Program-made: the position numbers and the translations under genes
The notes under the pieces: model-generated
What the model saw: only the letters and a program-made list of their open reading frames with translations
Database searches by the model: none
What the model was told of the DNA's origin: nothing
Origin: JAAZBW01 sp035647855
GTDB lineage: Bacteria > Actinomycetota > Actinomycetes > Actinomycetales > Actinomycetaceae
Reading direction: 5' to 3'
Assembly (NCBI GenBank): GCA_035647855.1
Contig: DASRMP010000039.1
Coordinates: forward strand, 62,001-126,000
Length of the DNA: 64,000 nucleotides
Shown: piece by piece, positions 17,897 through 26,481 of the stretch
How the letters are laid out: each line of letters starts with the position of its first letter
Numbering within the stretch: the stretch's first letter is position 1

Positions 17897-18688
17897 ATGA
17901 CTCATGTCGCGGAGACAACGCCGACTCACACCTTCACTCCAGATCTCGCCGTCTGGCGCGTCCGCAAGCCCGTCATTGCGGCCATCGTCTTCGCACTGGG
18001 CGGTCTACTGCTCACCGCCATCGGCTCCGCCACCGGCCAGGTGACCACGCAGGTCGCGGGGCTGGATACCGCCAGTGCCACCCTGCTCACCGCGGCCTTT
18101 GTCGGGGTGTCTGCCCTCGTCGGCCTGGCCGTCATGAAGCGCTCGCCGGCAAGCCTGGCGGCGTACGGCTTCCGCCCTGTCCGAAACGCCGACAAGGCCC
18201 TGTGGTTCCTGCCATTGGCCGTACTCCCGGTGATGGGCGTCGTCGTCGGGGGTATTCAGGTCACCCCGGTGCAGGCGCTCGCGTACGCTGCCCTGGCGAT
18301 CGCGATCGGCTTCAGCGAGGAGATCTGGTACCGGGGCCTCGTCCAGGCCGTCCTGCGCCCGCTCGGCACCCGCAGGGCAGCGGTCTGGGGATCGGTGCTG
18401 TTCGGCGTCATGCACCTGGCAAACGCGCTCAGCGGCACCCGTCCGCCGCTCTACCTCGTGCTTCAGGTGGTGTTCGCGGCGCTGACGGGATTCGTGCTGG
18501 CCGAACTGGTGATCCTCACCGGCAGCCTGTGGCCGGGCATCGTGTGGCACCTCGCCTACGACCTCGTCGGGTTTTCCAGCGGCGGCGACCCCCTGAGCAC
18601 CGTGGCACTGGCCGGGAGCATGGTCGAGGCGGCGATCGTCACGGCGTACGCCGTCTGGTTGTGGCGACGCCTGCCTGCCGAGCTCTGA
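17897..18688 (+). CDS. CPBP-family intramembrane protease/immunity-like protein
   Basis: The 263-residue membrane protein has about seven helices and the CPBP (Abi/Rce1) motifs: EEIWYRG (EExxxR), FGVMHLAN with the second-motif histidine, and WHLAYD. Family members are intramembrane metal-independent proteases in CAAX processing or bacteriocin self-immunity. It starts leaderless at ATG 17897 beneath a palindromic operator. A TetR regulator starts 12 bases after its stop, so the two form an autoregulated operon. The substrate is unknown. Confidence 0.85.
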   Translation: MTHVAETTPTHTFTPDLAVWRVRKPVIAAIVFALGGLLLTAIGSATGQVTTQVAGLDTASATLLTAAFVGVSALVGLAVMKRSPASLAAYGFRPVRNADKALWFLPLAVLPVMGVVVGGIQVTPVQALAYAALAIAIGFSEEIWYRGLVQAVLRPLGTRRAAVWGSVLFGVMHLANALSGTRPPLYLVLQVVFAALTGFVLAELVILTGSLWPGIVWHLAYDLVGFSSGGDPLSTVALAGSMVEAAIVTAYAVWLWRRLPAEL

Positions 18689-18700
18689 CAGGCTTGCCGG

Positions 18701-19306
18701 ATGGACCTCACGCCCAGACAGTCCGAGTTTGCGGACGCGGCCCTGCGCGTACTGGCCGCCGGGGGCATGGCGTCGGTGACCTTCAGATCAGTGGCCGCAG
18801 AGGCCGGCATGTCGCCCGGCGCGGTGCAGAAGGCCTTCCCGAGCAAGGACGTCATGCAGCATGCCATGTTCCACCGCATGCGGGAGAGAGCCTCGGCGCC
18901 GGCCATGGGTGAGCCGGGCCGTCCCGACCTGCGCCGCTGGCTGGTCGACCTGATGATGGTCGTCCTCCCGCTCGACGACGCGCGCCGCGCGGCGGAACTG
19001 CAGGCATCCGGCTTCGCCGAGCGGGCCGCGTACGACTCGTCGATCGGCGGCGCGATCGCGGCCAGCGATCGGGAACTTACCGCACGGATCGCGTTGCTCG
19101 TCCGCCGCGGAATGGCCGAAGGCGAGGTGGCAGACGTTGATCCGGACATGGTCGCGCGGGCGTGGTTCGCGCTGGGTGAGGGGCTGTCAACTCAGTTGCT
19201 TTATGACCCGCGCCCCGAGGATGACGTCCGGGCCTTCGTCGGCTTCGTCGTGGATCGGTTGCTCGGCCCCGACCCACGCGGGACCGGATTCGAAATGATC
19301 CGATAA
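18701..19306 (+). CDS. TetR-family regulator of the CPBP operon
   Basis: The 201-residue protein has an N-terminal TetR HTH (VTFRSVAAEAGMSPGAVQKAFPSKDVM, about 25-50) and a C-terminal domain of normal length. It is the second gene after the CPBP protein and very likely binds the GAATAC-N4-GTATTC palindrome at 17874-17889. Its stop codon lies inside an AT-rich palindrome (19303-19316), and it converges with the lipoprotein gene. Confidence 0.85.
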   Translation: MDLTPRQSEFADAALRVLAAGGMASVTFRSVAAEAGMSPGAVQKAFPSKDVMQHAMFHRMRERASAPAMGEPGRPDLRRWLVDLMMVVLPLDDARRAAELQASGFAERAAYDSSIGGAIAASDRELTARIALLVRRGMAEGEVADVDPDMVARAWFALGEGLSTQLLYDPRPEDDVRAFVGFVVDRLLGPDPRGTGFEMIR

Positions 19307-19316
19307 TGCACATTAT
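19303..19316. repeat. AT-rich palindrome at a convergent junction
   Basis: ATAATG-CA-CATTAT is a perfect inverted repeat overlapping the TAA stop of the TetR gene. It is AT-rich in otherwise GC-rich DNA. It may be a protein site or part of a weak terminator; the stem is too AT-rich to terminate strongly by itself. Confidence 0.4.
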
Positions 19317-19348
19317 GACAAATTGGCGATTCGTGGACGGCAAGTCCG

Positions 19349-19795
19349 TCACCCTCCCGTGAAGACGTCGATCGTCAACTCGACACCAGCGGCGCCGCAC
19401 GCGTCGGCGAGGGTCTCGGTGGCGCTGTGCCACTCGGGTGATCCAATGCCAACTACTTCCGTTCCCGCTCCCGGCGCAACCGCCGGGGCGATGCCCTGAA
19501 GATCCACGACCGCCAGGTCGACGGCACCGTCCCCACCCGATGGCAGGCGATCGAGCACGCGCGTCGCGAGCCGGTACCAGCCCTGTTGCTCCTGAGGGTC
19601 CATGCGCCCGTCACCAACGCCCGTGTCCGCGTTCTCCACGATCGTCATGACATCGCTGAACCCCGTGCAGGCTGCTTCACCCTGCCCACTGCCGCCCGGT
19701 GCCGCCTCGGCGTCACCAGTGGCGCCGCAACCAGCCAGCAGCAGGACGGCCGCAACTGCTGCACTTGGCACACCCACGGACAACTTCTTACGCAT
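19349..19795 (-). CDS. Small secreted lipoprotein
   Basis: The 148-residue protein has a lipoprotein signal peptide: MRKKLSVG, a hydrophobic stretch and lipobox LLAGC at about residues 19-23. A Gly/Ala linker and a small domain with one later cysteine pair follow (ACTG and DACG). GGGAGGA precedes ATG 19795. It would be lipidated and, given lnt in this window, possibly N-acylated. No family is recognised. It is divergent from the FAD oxidoreductase, with only 48 bases between start codons. Confidence 0.75.
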   Translation of the reverse strand: MRKKLSVGVPSAAVAAVLLLAGCGATGDAEAAPGGSGQGEAACTGFSDVMTIVENADTGVGDGRMDPQEQQGWYRLATRVLDRLPSGGDGAVDLAVVDLQGIAPAVAPGAGTEVVGIGSPEWHSATETLADACGAAGVELTIDVFTGG

Positions 19796-19843
19796 TCGAA
19801 TCCTCCCGTTGACGCCCCCAGCAGTTCGGCCGACCATTGTCTC

Positions 19844-21223
19844 ATGAGCGTTCCGATCGCCGCTGATTACCTGGTCGTCGGAGCGGGTGTGAGTGCGATG
19901 GCCTTCGTGGACTCGTTGATCGATCACGCCGACGGCGTTCGCGTGGTCATGGTCGATCGTCGGCACGGCCCTGGAGGCCATTGGCTCGATTCGTACCCCT
20001 TCGTGCGACTGCATCAGGCGTCGGTGTACTACGGAGTCGCGTCCACCATGCTCGGCGATGGGCGGATCATGCAGACGGGGCCTGAGGCCGGTCAGCACGA
20101 ACGCGCAACGGCGGCGGAGATCTGTGCCTACTGTTCCCGCGTCATGGAGGGCATGCTCGCGTCCGGGAAGGTGGAGTTCTACCCCAACTGCGAATACGTC
20201 GGCGGCCGGAGGTTCATCTCCCGGCTCTCCGGCCGCACCCACGAGGTTGCGGCCGGCGCCCGCCTGGTGAACTCGAGCTACCTGTCCCCCGACATTCCCA
20301 GGCGCACCAAACCTCCCTTCGCAGTCGGCGACGGCGCACGCGTCATCCCGGCCAATGAACTCGTCGACCTCACCGAGGCGCCCGGCCAATACGTCGTCGT
20401 GGGCGCCGGCAAGACGGCCACGGACACGTGCGTCTGGTTGCTGGAGAACGGCGTTGATCCGGACGGGATCTGCTGGCTCCGCCCGCGTGATCCCTGGATG
20501 TTCAACAGGGCTGCCCTCCAGCCGGATCCCGCCAAGTATTTCCAGTTCGCGGCGCACATCGTCATGGCCGCAGCGGCGGCGGAGTCTGCCGAGGACATGT
20601 TCTTCCGGCTCGAGGATTTCGGCTCGGTGTTACGAATCGACCCGTCGGTGAACCCCACGATGGCGAAGACACCAACGATCGCACAGTGGGAAATCGACAT
20701 CCTCTGCACTGTTGAGAACGTGCTGCGCCTCGGGCATCTGCGGCGCGTCGAACCTGGCCGGCTCTTCTTCGCGACCAGCGAGGTCGAGGTGGCGAAGGAC
20801 GCCGTCGTCGTGCACTGTGCCGCCTCCGGACTGAAGTATCGACCTGTCGTCCCGATCTGGAGCGAAGAGGCGATCACGCTGCAGCCCGTCCGTGCGGGGT
20901 TCCCCTGCTTCGGCGCTGCCCTCACCGGCTATGTGGAGGCCACGCGTATCGACGACGCCGACAAGAACCGCGTGTGCCGGCCCTCGCCGCTGTCGGACAC
21001 GCCGACCAGTTGGGCGCGGATGCAGGTCATGGCGAACCGGGCCTCGCAGGCGCTCGCGGCGGAGCCCGACGTCAGGGAGTGGGCTCACAGGACGACCCTG
21101 AACCCGGGCAGGGTACCGCCCGAGCGCGCCGGTGATTCAGGCGTCGCAGCCGCGCTCGAACAGTTCAAGGCGAACGTCGGCCCAGGCATGGCGCGCATGG
21201 CCGAATTCGCGGAGCTGCCCTGA
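19844..21223 (+). CDS. FAD/NAD(P)-binding oxidoreductase
   Basis: The 459-residue protein begins with an ADP-binding fold (YLVVGAGVSAMAF, about 9-21) and a GPGGHW flavin-containing monooxygenase-like segment. A second dinucleotide fold, YVVVGAGKTATD, lies near residue 185. This two-fold design matches flavin-dependent monooxygenases and related NAD(P)-binding proteins. The natural substrate is unknown. ATG 19844 opens the protein at the nucleotide-binding strand; CATTGT upstream could be a -10 box for a near-leaderless transcript. Confidence 0.7.
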   Translation: MSVPIAADYLVVGAGVSAMAFVDSLIDHADGVRVVMVDRRHGPGGHWLDSYPFVRLHQASVYYGVASTMLGDGRIMQTGPEAGQHERATAAEICAYCSRVMEGMLASGKVEFYPNCEYVGGRRFISRLSGRTHEVAAGARLVNSSYLSPDIPRRTKPPFAVGDGARVIPANELVDLTEAPGQYVVVGAGKTATDTCVWLLENGVDPDGICWLRPRDPWMFNRAALQPDPAKYFQFAAHIVMAAAAAESAEDMFFRLEDFGSVLRIDPSVNPTMAKTPTIAQWEIDILCTVENVLRLGHLRRVEPGRLFFATSEVEVAKDAVVVHCAASGLKYRPVVPIWSEEAITLQPVRAGFPCFGAALTGYVEATRIDDADKNRVCRPSPLSDTPTSWARMQVMANRASQALAAEPDVREWAHRTTLNPGRVPPERAGDSGVAAALEQFKANVGPGMARMAEFAELP

Positions 21224-21289
21224 ACCGAGCCGTCTAATTGCCCCGGCTTCGATAGCGTTGCCGGAGACCTCCGCATGAAGGGATCCTCC

Positions 21290-22810
21290 ATGAGCAGCAG
21301 CTCCTCTGACCTGATTCTCGGCCTCGATGTCGGAACGACCGCCGCCAAGGCATCCCTGTTCTCCCTCGATCATTCCGTCCGGATCACTGCCGAACGCGGA
21401 TATCCGCTCGTGAGCCTTCAGCCCGGATGGCACGTCCAGTATCCGAACGCGATCGCCGCTGGCGTGATCGCCGCGATGCGTGAGGCGGTCTCCCAGGTGG
21501 ACGCCGGCCGAGTGATGGGGATCAGCGTGAGTACGGCCATGCACGGCCTTGTCGGCCTCGACGCGGGCAACCGTCCCGTGACCGAACTTCTCACGTGGGC
21601 CGATTCCCGCGCGACTCAGGAGGCCTACGAGATCAGCTACGGTGCTGCCGGAGATCGGCTCCACCGCGTTTCCGGCACACCCGTCCACGCGATGTCTCCG
21701 CTGGTGAAGCTGCGCTGGTTCGCCAAACACCATCCCGATATCCAGGCGAACACTGCCCACTGGATCGGCCTGAAGGACTGGATCCTCGTGACACTCACCG
21801 GTGAGGTGGTCACGGAACTCTCCAGCGCGTCGGGCAGCGGGATGGCCGACCTCGCCGAGCGCGCCTGGAACCCGGAAGCCATCGAACTCTCAGGCGTGCG
21901 TGAGGACCAACTCCCCCGCATTCTCGACACGACGGACATTCTCCCTCTCGGGAAGGATGCTGCGGACGCCGTCGGTCTTCCTGCCGGGCTTCCGGTCGTC
22001 GTGGGCGCCGGTGACGGCCCTCTCGGCAACCTCGGCACGGGCGCACTCCAGACAGGTGTGACCGGACTCAGCATCGGCACGAGTGGTGCGTTGCGCATGG
22101 TCATCAAGACTCCCGCTGTTGCGCCAGGGCTGTTCTGCTACGCCCTCACTCGTGACATCTGGGTCTCCGGCGGCGCGATCTCCAACGGCGGCATGGTCCA
22201 ACGGTGGCTCACGCAGAACTTCGCGCCCGGACTGAACGACGCCGAGGCGTGCACTCGCGCAGAAGGTGTCCCACCCGGCAGCGACGGGCTCCGTATGATC
22301 CCCTACCTCGTCTCGGAGAGAGCCTCCCTGTGGGACCAGGAGATCCGGGGCGCGTTCCTGCACGTGCGGCGCCCCCACACCCCTGACCACTTCGTCCGCG
22401 CGGGCATCGAGGGAGTTGCGTTGCAGCTCTGGACGATCCTTCGGCGCCTCCGAACGATGGCCCGCGTCTCCCAGGTGCGTGCGACAGGTGGCGTTTTCCG
22501 ATCGCAACTGTGGCGGGACGTCGCAGCCGGGGTGTTGAACCGGCCTCTCGTGGTGACGGGAGCCGAGGAGGGTTCCGGCCTGGGTGCGGGGATTCTGGGT
22601 CTCTACGCACTGGAACGGGTCGACAGCCTCATGGAGGGCTACCAGTTGCTCAGGTCGCAGGAGGAGGACGTCGTCGTCGAGGTCTCCGACGAGGCCGAGG
22701 AAGCCTACGAGTACCTGCGCCAGTCGATGACGCCTCTGCTCGAGCGCTATGGGCGGCTCTCACCGCAGTACGCCATGCAGAGCCGCCACAGCCTCGCGCC
22801 CGGCATCTGA
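21290..22810 (+). CDS. gntK: Gluconokinase-like FGGY carbohydrate kinase
   Basis: The 506-residue FGGY kinase opens with LGLDVGTTAAKASLF (phosphate 1) and contains SIGTSGALR (phosphate 2) and the C-terminal ATGGVFRSQLWRDVAAGVL adenosine motif. Features such as STAMHGLVGLD and WADSRAT resemble gluconate kinases. The neighbouring convergent zwf supports entry of gluconate into the pentose phosphate pathway. ATG 21290 follows AAGGGA; ATG 21275 after GGAG is an alternative. Other sugar acids or xylulose cannot be excluded. Confidence 0.75.
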   Translation: MSSSSSDLILGLDVGTTAAKASLFSLDHSVRITAERGYPLVSLQPGWHVQYPNAIAAGVIAAMREAVSQVDAGRVMGISVSTAMHGLVGLDAGNRPVTELLTWADSRATQEAYEISYGAAGDRLHRVSGTPVHAMSPLVKLRWFAKHHPDIQANTAHWIGLKDWILVTLTGEVVTELSSASGSGMADLAERAWNPEAIELSGVREDQLPRILDTTDILPLGKDAADAVGLPAGLPVVVGAGDGPLGNLGTGALQTGVTGLSIGTSGALRMVIKTPAVAPGLFCYALTRDIWVSGGAISNGGMVQRWLTQNFAPGLNDAEACTRAEGVPPGSDGLRMIPYLVSERASLWDQEIRGAFLHVRRPHTPDHFVRAGIEGVALQLWTILRRLRTMARVSQVRATGGVFRSQLWRDVAAGVLNRPLVVTGAEEGSGLGAGILGLYALERVDSLMEGYQLLRSQEEDVVVEVSDEAEEAYEYLRQSMTPLLERYGRLSPQYAMQSRHSLAPGI

Positions 22811-22836
22811 CACGGCCGAGACTGTGGGGCGGTCCC

Positions 22837-24219
22837 CTACTGCCAGCCTTCGGGGCCCGTGCTGCCCGCCGGGTACTCCTCGATCGGCACCTCGCCTTTG
22901 CTCCACGCCTCGAGAATTGGTTCGCAGATCCGCCAGCACTCCTCCGCGATGTCGCCGCGGACGGCGATCATGTGATTCCCGTCAAGAATCGCGGCGAGCA
23001 CCTCTGAGTAGGGGGCGAGCGCCTTCTCCCCCAGCGCGGCATCGAGGTCCGCGGTTCCGAGACGGAACTTGCTGCCGCCCTGGTTGGTGACGATCCGGAC
23101 GCTGATCTCGTCGGGATTGAGGTTGATGGTCAGAGCGTTGGTGGGTGGGTAGCCTCCCATGCCGTGGGGAGCGAACTCGACCGGCTTGAGGGTCACCTTG
23201 ACCTCCCGTCTGTCACGATCGAGGGCCTTGCCGCTACGCAGCCGGATCGGAACCCCTGACCAGCGACGATTCATGATTTCGAGGTCCACCTCCACGAGTG
23301 TCTCCGTCTCGCGGGACGGGTCCACGCCCTCCTCGTCCACGTAGTCGGGAACGGGACGGCCGTCGCTCATCCCCGCGGTGTACCGGGCGCGGCGTGAGTT
23401 ATTCACGGCGTCGCCATCTTTGAGCTGCGTGACGCTCAGGACGTGTGCCATGAGGTCGTGTACGTGGCGCGGTTCGAGACGGGCGGGTTCCTCCATCGTC
23501 ACGAGCGCGAGCACCAGCAGGAGATGGCTCTGCAACATGTCGACCAGCGCGCCGGCGCCATCGTAGTAGCCGGCTCTGCCCTCGAGTGCGATGGTCTCGT
23601 TCGCGACGATGTAGATGCTCTCGACGTGCGCGGAGCGCCAGACCGGCTCCAGAAGCCTGTTCGCGAAGCGCAGCGCCAGGAGGTTGAGCACCTGTGAGTC
23701 GCCAAGGAAGTGGTCGACCCGGAAGACCTGGTCCTCACTCCGGAACCGCGCAAGGAGCTCGTTGAGTTTCCTGGCTTCCTCGAGATTCGCACCGAAAGGC
23801 TTCTCGAGTGCGAGCCGGAGCCCTCCGAGTCCTTCACGTTCGTTGACCGTGACGAGTTGCCGGCAAACCTCCTCGGTGATGCGCGGCGGCAGTGCGAAGT
23901 AGAGCACCGCACGATCGCGATCAGGCAACTGCAGGATCAACTCCGTCAGCTGGTCCGGGTCGGTGACATCCAACGACAGGAATCTGGACTCGGTCGCAAT
24001 CTCGATCGCGCGCTCCTCGCTGCAGCCACCGCGAACCAGCGCACTACTGACGCGCGCGCCCCACGCCGAGGCCTCCATGGGTTCGCGGCCCGTTCCCCAC
24101 AGTATGACTCGCCGCTCGGGATCCCCCGCGAGCAGTTTGCCGAGGCCGGGCAGCAAGAGCCGTGAAGTGAGGTTGCCTGCAGCTCCGAGCACGACCAAGT
24201 TCTGAGCATCCAAAGACAT
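22837..24219 (-). CDS. zwf: Glucose-6-phosphate dehydrogenase
   Basis: The 460-residue protein has the NADP fold GAAGNLTSRLLLPGL in place of the usual GASGDLxxR, the LALEKPFG segment, and RVDHFLGDSQV containing the catalytic His region. It oxidises glucose-6-phosphate to 6-phosphogluconolactone. It is slightly shorter than the usual 480-510 residues, as seen in second-copy actinobacterial Zwf proteins. GAGGAG precedes ATG 24219; an upstream in-frame extension lacks a ribosome site. It converges on the gluconokinase gene with only 26 bases between. Confidence 0.85.
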   Translation of the reverse strand: MSLDAQNLVVLGAAGNLTSRLLLPGLGKLLAGDPERRVILWGTGREPMEASAWGARVSSALVRGGCSEERAIEIATESRFLSLDVTDPDQLTELILQLPDRDRAVLYFALPPRITEEVCRQLVTVNEREGLGGLRLALEKPFGANLEEARKLNELLARFRSEDQVFRVDHFLGDSQVLNLLALRFANRLLEPVWRSAHVESIYIVANETIALEGRAGYYDGAGALVDMLQSHLLLVLALVTMEEPARLEPRHVHDLMAHVLSVTQLKDGDAVNNSRRARYTAGMSDGRPVPDYVDEEGVDPSRETETLVEVDLEIMNRRWSGVPIRLRSGKALDRDRREVKVTLKPVEFAPHGMGGYPPTNALTINLNPDEISVRIVTNQGGSKFRLGTADLDAALGEKALAPYSEVLAAILDGNHMIAVRGDIAEECWRICEPILEAWSKGEVPIEEYPAGSTGPEGWQ

Positions 24220-24376
24220 CCGCGTCTCCTCGATCGATCCACACGTGACTCTAGGCCGAACGGCCACGCCCCGCCATGGCTTCGACCAGCCGAATCCATC
24301 TGAGTCCAAGGTCCTGGAAATGGGACCCAGGGTACGAGCAATCGCAACCGAGCGCCTTCCGAAGTGGCCAAGCGTC

Positions 24377-24420
24377 TGGAGGTCGTCAACTGCCTCGGAT
24401 ATCCTGGAACTGACGTCAGT
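24377..24420 (+). promoter_or_regulatory. Putative nrf operon promoter with ACTGACGTCAGT palindrome
   Basis: TGGAGG (24377) and TATCCT (24400) are spaced by 17 bases and form a possible promoter. Directly after the -10, a perfect 12-bp palindrome ACTGACGTCAGT (24409-24420) covers the expected start site, a position suited to a repressor or redox regulator. The leader to the nrfH GTG would be about 65 bases. No FNR-type TTGAT-N4-ATCAA site was seen. Confidence 0.4.
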
Positions 24421-24475
24421 GCGGACGTCGGCTCGCCGCCGAGTGGCGAATCTTCAGGTGGAAGGCGGTGTCATC

Positions 24476-24949
24476 GTGAGGATTTTCGGGAGGAAATTCT
24501 CGCCCGGCCAGATCCTGACGGCGGCGGCGGTTTTCGTCGGCGGGTCGCTCCTCGGCGTCGGGCTCTTCACGTTCGGTTTCGCGAACGGTTGGGCCTACCT
24601 CGGCAGCGACCCGGCTACGTGCGCGCAGTGCCACATCATGGAGGACTGGCACGAGAGCTGGCAACGGGGTTCCCATGCGAACGTGGCCACCTGCAATGAC
24701 TGCCACATGCCGCACACGAACGTGGCCGAGAAGTATGTGGTGAAGGGCATCCTTGGTTTCAACCACGCCTACAAATTCACCACTGGCCGGCATCCGGAGA
24801 ACCTCGAAGCCTCCGATCTCAGTAAACGCGTGATCCAGGACGCCTGCATCTACTGCCACGGCGACATGGTGAGCGAAATCCATATCACCCGGACATCCGG
24901 GGAAGAAGTCTCGTGCGCCAGATGCCACGCGGACGTCGGACACCTGTAG
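24476..24949 (+). CDS. nrfH: Cytochrome c nitrite reductase membrane subunit NrfH
   Basis: The 157-residue protein has an N-terminal membrane anchor (about 12-35) and four CxxCH haem sites: CAQCH, CNDCH, CIYCH and CARCH. NrfH of the NapC/NirT family takes electrons from menaquinol and hands them to NrfA. It starts at GTG 24476; the frame is open upstream but that part is low-complexity and lacks an anchor. nrfA follows after 8 bases. It heads a six-gene operon that also makes the cytochrome c maturation factors. Confidence 0.92.
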   Translation: MRIFGRKFSPGQILTAAAVFVGGSLLGVGLFTFGFANGWAYLGSDPATCAQCHIMEDWHESWQRGSHANVATCNDCHMPHTNVAEKYVVKGILGFNHAYKFTTGRHPENLEASDLSKRVIQDACIYCHGDMVSEIHITRTSGEEVSCARCHADVGHL

Positions 24950-24957
24950 GTGAGGAA

Positions 24958-26475
24958 ATGAGCGAATCGAACGAATCCCCCCGCCTGACCAACACGGAAG
25001 AGGCGAAACCACGCCGCCGCCGGGGTCCGATCCTGGCGATCGCGGTGATCCTGACCGCGATCATCACCTTCGGCATCACCGCTCTGGCCATGAATATCCT
25101 GAACCGGCAGATCGAGGCCGAGGTTCCGTACGCACGCGTCGTCGACGTGGACGAGACGACCCTCGACCCATCGGTTTGGGGCAAGAACTTCCCGGTCCAG
25201 TACGAGCAGTTCCTCCGCACGGCGGAGATGGGCCCGACCGCAGGTCATGGTGGCTCGGTTCCGGTCGAGCAGGAGCCAACGGACACGGACCCCCGCACGA
25301 TCGTCTCCTCCTCGCGTCTTGAGGAAGACCCTCGCCTCGTCACGATGTGGGACGGATACGCCTTCTCCGTGGACTACCGCCACGCACGTGGTCACGAGTT
25401 CATGCTCGAAGACCAGACCTTCACCCAGCGGGTGACGAACGAGCGGTTCAACCAGCCCGGCACCTGCATGAACTGCCACGCTTCTCTGCCAACCGTGTTC
25501 TCCGAACTCGGCGATGGTGATCGCGAGGCCGGCTGGAACGCCATGAACGCGATGTCTTATGAAGAGGCCCGCGAGCATGTGACGAACCCGATCAGCTGCA
25601 TCGACTGCCACGACCCGGAGACCATGGCGCTGCGTATCACGCGCCCCGCGTTCGTGGAAGGTATCGCCGATTACATGGCCACACAGGGGATCGAGGACTA
25701 CGACGTCAACACCGACGCCACGGCTCAGGAAATGCGCTCCTTCGTATGCGCTCAGTGCCACGTCGAGTACTACTTCGACGGCGACGCGAACAACCGCCTC
25801 ACATTCCCGTGGGCGAACGGCATGCTGATGGAGGAAATCCTCGGCTACTACCTGATCGACGGCCACATCGACTTCACTCACCCCCAGGCGGGCACACCGA
25901 TCATCAAGGCGCAGCACCCCGAGTTCGAGATCTGGATGCAGGGGACTCACGCCCAGGCCGGCGTAACGTGCGCCGACTGCCACATGCCGTATCAGCGCGA
26001 GGGCTCGCACAAGGTGACCAATCACCACGTCCAGAGCCCGTTGCTCATGATCAACGAGTCCTGCGGCACGTGCCACAGCGCCTCGGAGGAGGAACTCGAG
26101 AGCCGCGTCCTCACGATCCAGGACAGGTTCATGCACTCTCGTGACGTGGCGATGGACGCCCTCGTGCAGTTCATCGCGGCGCTCGAGACCGCACGGACGG
26201 ACGGCACGCCGGCCGATCAATTGGAGCTTGCCCAGTCCTACCACCAGGCCGCGCAGTTCTACATCGACTACGTGTACTCGGAGAACGGCTTCGGGTTCCA
26301 CGCGGACCAGTACGAGATGCGCATCCTCAATGACGCGCAGAACTTCATCCTCCAGGGGCAGCTCGCGCTGCAGGGTCAGGATGTGGGCACAGTCGGGGAG
26401 TTCCTGATCGCGCAAGGTGTCAATCTGGAGGGCCCCTCGGCAGATGTCGAGGCGGCCGCCGCCGGCGAAGGGTGA
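24958..26475 (+). CDS. nrfA: Ammonia-forming cytochrome c nitrite reductase NrfA
   Basis: The 505-residue pentahaem protein has an N-terminal signal-anchor (about 24-46) and five haem motifs: CMNCH (170-174), CIDCH, CAQCH, CADCH and CGTCH. It reduces nitrite to ammonium with six electrons. The first motif, which holds the active-site haem, is CxxCH rather than the CxxCK of Escherichia coli NrfA, so the proximal ligand should be His. The YAFSVDYRHARGHEF and KAQHPEFEIW (catalytic-region His) segments fit the family. TGAGGA precedes ATG 24958. It presumably forms a membrane complex with NrfH. Confidence 0.92.
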   Translation: MSESNESPRLTNTEEAKPRRRRGPILAIAVILTAIITFGITALAMNILNRQIEAEVPYARVVDVDETTLDPSVWGKNFPVQYEQFLRTAEMGPTAGHGGSVPVEQEPTDTDPRTIVSSSRLEEDPRLVTMWDGYAFSVDYRHARGHEFMLEDQTFTQRVTNERFNQPGTCMNCHASLPTVFSELGDGDREAGWNAMNAMSYEEAREHVTNPISCIDCHDPETMALRITRPAFVEGIADYMATQGIEDYDVNTDATAQEMRSFVCAQCHVEYYFDGDANNRLTFPWANGMLMEEILGYYLIDGHIDFTHPQAGTPIIKAQHPEFEIWMQGTHAQAGVTCADCHMPYQREGSHKVTNHHVQSPLLMINESCGTCHSASEEELESRVLTIQDRFMHSRDVAMDALVQFIAALETARTDGTPADQLELAQSYHQAAQFYIDYVYSENGFGFHADQYEMRILNDAQNFILQGQLALQGQDVGTVGEFLIAQGVNLEGPSADVEAAAAGEG

Positions 26476-26481
26476 TGCCAG

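Noticed and set aside
24850..26415. 521-codon minus-strand frame opposite nrfA
   Set aside because: It is an antisense shadow; the plus strand encodes five haem motifs.
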